From: an uncultured Collinsella sp.
GTDB lineage: Bacteria; Actinomycetota; Coriobacteriia; Coriobacteriales; Coriobacteriaceae
DNA: 8,370 bases
Assembly: GCA_958438125.1 (NCBI GenBank)
Contig: CAUBQN010000066.1
Location: 1-8,370 of the forward strand
Direction: 5' to 3'
In this document: positions 6,676-8,370 of the stretch, piece by piece
Numbering within the stretch: the stretch's first letter is position 1
How the letters are laid out: the number at the start of each line of letters is the position of its first letter
Position numbers and translations under genes: made by a program
The notes under the pieces: model-generated
What the model was told of the DNA's origin: nothing
Databases searched by the model: none
What the model saw: only the letters and a program-made list of their open reading frames with translations

Positions 6676-6752
6676 CTTCTGCTCGCAAGCGTTGATGAGA
6701 GGCTCTTTTCAGCCTTCGAGATTGAGCTTGAATGGGTCGTATGCCACAAAAC

Positions 6753-6892
6753 GGGCCTATCTACTACGTTTAATTGGATACCCTCAACCATGCCGGGAAA
6801 ACGAAAAATAAAACCGCAGGTAGAATGCCTGTCGATTTTCGAAAAAGGCGATCATGGTTGGCCTCATCGAGTTGAACGTAGTAGATGGCCCC
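6753..6892. repeat. 140 bp imperfect palindrome (family C)
   Basis: Bases 6753-6792 are an inverted repeat of 6853-6892. The run ATCTACTACGTT (6759-6770) and CAACCATG (6785-6792) are exactly mirrored, with about three quarters of the inner arm matching. Several of the differences leave G-T (G-U in RNA) pairs. The centre closes on CAGG (6817-6820) with CCTG (6828-6831) around TAGAATG. No coding sequence is supported here. It may be a miniature mobile element or a structured RNA. Confidence 0.7.
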
Positions 6893-6953
6893 TTTTCGTG
6901 GCGGACCATCAAACGAACGCCGACGCTTGTGCTGTAGCCGCTCCGATCATTCG

Positions 6954-7024
6954 TAAGTTGCGGTGGAATAGTTTCTAAACTCGACTACTCAAGGCTAAAA
7001 CCGGAACTATATCACCGCAACTTA
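6954..7024. repeat. palindromic repeat, family D, copy 1
   Basis: A 22 bp stem (6954-6975 with 7003-7024) with one A-A mismatch and two G-U-type pairs encloses a 27 base loop. A second copy with the same orientation, arm sequence and internal length lies at 8177-8243. This copy sits about 50 bases past the stop codon of the minus-strand regulator gene; between them is only a G-rich tract (7025-7040). Confidence 0.88.
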
Positions 7025-7076
7025 GGGGGGTGGGCGGGGGAGTACTAGTTGGATGCTGCTGTCGGGCTGGGATGGT

Positions 7077-7991
7077 TTAGGCTCGCTTGCGATGCTTCCA
7101 TTGTTTACGGCACCAACGCATGAGTGCTTTTACGACCGGGATGGTGATGAGGATTGCCCAGGCGGGATGGGGTTGTTCCAGGCAGAGCCACATGTAGAGG
7201 AACCATGCCTCGGCAGTGACCGAATAGACGACATCGATCAGCTTAGATAAGTGGCGTTGGTCGATAAAGTCGCCAAGCGCGTAATAGACGGGAATCAAAA
7301 AGACGAGGAAGAGTCCCGTAGCCCATGTGCCGTAGACAATGCCGAGCACCAGATAGGCGAGAGTGACAAGCGCGGGGAAGGGGAATTTGTTCCATGCACG
7401 TCCGACCTTGGTGTGGAAATGCTTGCCATGATGGTCGAGCTTGTCGTGTGCTTCCTTCCAGCTGGAGAACGTCTCGCCGTCGATGGTGACGGTGCCGTCG
7501 TCATTGGTATGCATGCTATGTCCATCGTCCTCAAGCGTATCGACATGCACGCCGTCCGGCCCCACATGCACCTCTTCGCCCTTGCGCTCGTTGGTCACAT
7601 GGATGCCGTTCCAGCCAACATGGACTTCCTCGCCTTTATTGGGATCAATGACGTGGATGCCGCGCGCGAGGGAAATATCGACAAGTGGTTTGTCGCCGCA
7701 ATCGGCGTGCTCGGCAGAATCTTCGGCCTCTTTAGCCTCATCCACCGTTTCGGTGCTGCCGTCCTCTGAGCCATCGGCATCACTAGCCGCTTCCCCATAC
7801 AACAACTCATCCAGCGACACACCATACAGCGCGGCGAGCGCAATGAGGTTATCGGTATCGGGTGAGGACTCGCTGCGCTCCCATTTACTGACAGCCTGGC
7901 GGCTTACACCCAGCTGGGCGGCAAGGGCCTCCTGAGAAAGACCGGCAGCTTTGCGGCGATCGACGAGGCGCTGCGCCATCGCAAGATCCAT
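7077..7991 (-). CDS. XRE-family regulator with 18-residue repeat domain and membrane anchor
   Basis: A 304-residue protein with four parts. An N-terminal helix-turn-helix of the XRE/HTH_3 type (about 5-63; GLSQEALAAQLGVSRQAVSKWE, then PDTDNLIALAALYGVSLDELL) binds DNA. An acidic linker follows (67-100). A repeat region comes next: GIHVIDPNKGEEVHVGWN (111-128), GIHVTNERKGEEVHVGPD (129-146) and a weaker copy from GVHV (147), ending in a GTVTIDGETFSSW strand. A His-rich stretch (182-193) leads to hydrophobic segments at about 205-221, 224-240, 254-271 and 276-291, then a basic tail. I read it as a membrane-tethered transcription factor that could pass a signal from the membrane or the repeat domain to DNA; its target is unknown. 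The ATG at 7991 is chosen for the AAAGGA 6 bases upstream and because the HTH starts there; an in-frame ATG at 8063 would add 24 unlikely residues. Confidence 0.87.
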   Translation of the reverse strand: MDLAMAQRLVDRRKAAGLSQEALAAQLGVSRQAVSKWERSESSPDTDNLIALAALYGVSLDELLYGEAASDADGSEDGSTETVDEAKEAEDSAEHADCGDKPLVDISLARGIHVIDPNKGEEVHVGWNGIHVTNERKGEEVHVGPDGVHVDTLEDDGHSMHTNDDGTVTIDGETFSSWKEAHDKLDHHGKHFHTKVGRAWNKFPFPALVTLAYLVLGIVYGTWATGLFLVFLIPVYYALGDFIDQRHLSKLIDVVYSVTAEAWFLYMWLCLEQPHPAWAILITIPVVKALMRWCRKQWKHRKRA

Positions 7992-8176
7992 GGTGGTTCC
8001 TTTCGTTTGATGGTCGAATCGAATGAGCCGAGTATGCCGAGAACAACCGGTAGCGACCACCATTTCTAGTTAGAATCTGCTCCAACCCTACCGCAACTAC
8101 CAGTAGCAACCCCTAACGACCAGCCATTTCAGGACAAATGTCAGTGCAAGTAGCAGCCAAGAGCCCCCACTCAGTA
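7992..8176. other. upstream region of the XRE gene, no clear signal
   Basis: Apart from the ribosome site GAAAGGA (minus strand, 8004-7998), I see no convincing promoter and no gene. TACCGCAACT at 8089-8098 matches nine bases of the outer end of the family D repeat but has no partner arm. Confidence 0.4.
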
Positions 8177-8243
8177 AGTTGCGGTGGAATAGTTTCTAGA
8201 TTCAGCCATTTGAGGGCTAAGCAGGAACTATTTCACCGCAACT
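8177..8243. repeat. palindromic repeat, family D, copy 2
   Basis: Bases 8177-8196 pair with 8224-8243: a 20 bp stem with two G-U-type pairs and no mismatch. The arm sequence AGTTGCGGTGGAATAGTTTC is identical to copy 1, and the 35 bases between the shared TCTA and GGAACT ends have the same length but many substitutions. It lies 185 bases upstream of the XRE start. Confidence 0.88.
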
Positions 8244-8356
8244 GAATTTCAGACCAGGCACCCGCAGCAAGAAGACGAATAGCCTCGGCGAGTATGTAAA
8301 CGCAGGGCCCTCCGGCCCCGCCCGACGATTTCGATTGGCGACCTTTGACGGAGTCA

Positions 8357-8365
8357 AGGGAGGAG
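8357..8365 (+). promoter_or_regulatory. strong ribosome binding site of a gene starting past the window
   Basis: AGGGAGGAG followed by CCAAA ends the window, at the right distance for a start codon at or soon after base 8371. TTGAC (8345-8349) and GTCAA (8353-8357) form a small inverted repeat just before it. The GC-rich dyad GGGCCCTCCGGCCCC (8307-8321) lies further upstream and could end upstream transcription. No promoter is identified with confidence. Confidence 0.5.
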
Positions 8366-8370
8366 CCAAA

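Noticed and set aside
6560..6978. Two plus-strand frames crossing the decamer array (83 and 119 codons)
   Set aside because: Cys/Leu/Ala repeats arise from the decamer in any frame, there is no ribosome site, and the frames continue into the palindromes.
7025..7040. G-rich tract that might form a G-quadruplex
   Set aside because: Only three separated G-runs are present (six, three and five), so a stable three-layer quadruplex is not well supported.
7251..7769. 172-codon frame on the plus strand opposite the XRE gene
   Set aside because: Antisense shadow with no ribosome site; the minus-strand gene has an HTH, repeats and membrane spans.
8089..8098. Possible third copy of the family D repeat
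   Set aside because: Only nine bases match one end of the arm and no partner arm is found nearby.

Overview
The window looks like chromosomal DNA of a high-GC gut actinobacterium of the class Coriobacteriia, plausibly Collinsella. This rests on codon use, the style of the ABC/FtsX operon and the density of palindromic intergenic repeats. It is an inference from memory, not a database result. There are four intact genes or gene sets: a DNA alkyl-repair protein (698-1276, +), a GyrI-like protein (2155-2793, -), an ABC-type exporter pair (3063-6535, +) and an unusual membrane-anchored XRE regulator (7077-7991, -). There is also a degraded locus at 1421-1983 (-), where the start of an Abi-family gene abuts the tail of a ClC chloride-channel gene. 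A further gene probably begins just past base 8370, because the window ends in a strong ribosome binding site.

Region by region: 1-350 is extremely GC-rich and low in complexity, with a degenerate 52-53 bp tandem repeat. 361-532 is a 172 bp element with nearly perfect 28 bp inverted arms. The alkyltransferase follows. 1338-1401 is another imperfect palindrome. Then comes the Abi/ClC remnant on the minus strand, whose leader (1984-2081) still holds a promoter, a terminator-like hairpin and a segment complementary to the Shine-Dalgarno. The GyrI-like gene has a perfect 14 bp LexA (SOS) operator, CGAACAGCTGTTCG, over its promoter. The ABC operon has its own promoter and leader hairpin and ends in two strong hairpins (6536-6612). 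After these come six copies of a decamer (6616-6675), a 140 bp palindrome (6753-6892) and the first of two copies of a 67-71 bp palindromic repeat (6954-7024 and 8177-8243), which bracket the regulator gene.

Functional reading: two genes point to DNA-damage handling. Ogt-type alkyl repair is recognised from its motifs, and the GyrI-like gene carries an apparent SOS box; members of that family include gyrase inhibitors and cyclopropanoid-genotoxin hydrolases. The ABC ATPase and the 8-TM FtsX-type permease form one exporter or mechanotransmission complex of unknown substrate. The XRE protein probably senses something through an 18-residue repeat domain and a C-terminal membrane bundle. The least explained material is intergenic: four unrelated families of long imperfect palindromes whose arms are kept paired partly through G-U compatible changes, and the RNA-like leader of the Abi remnant.
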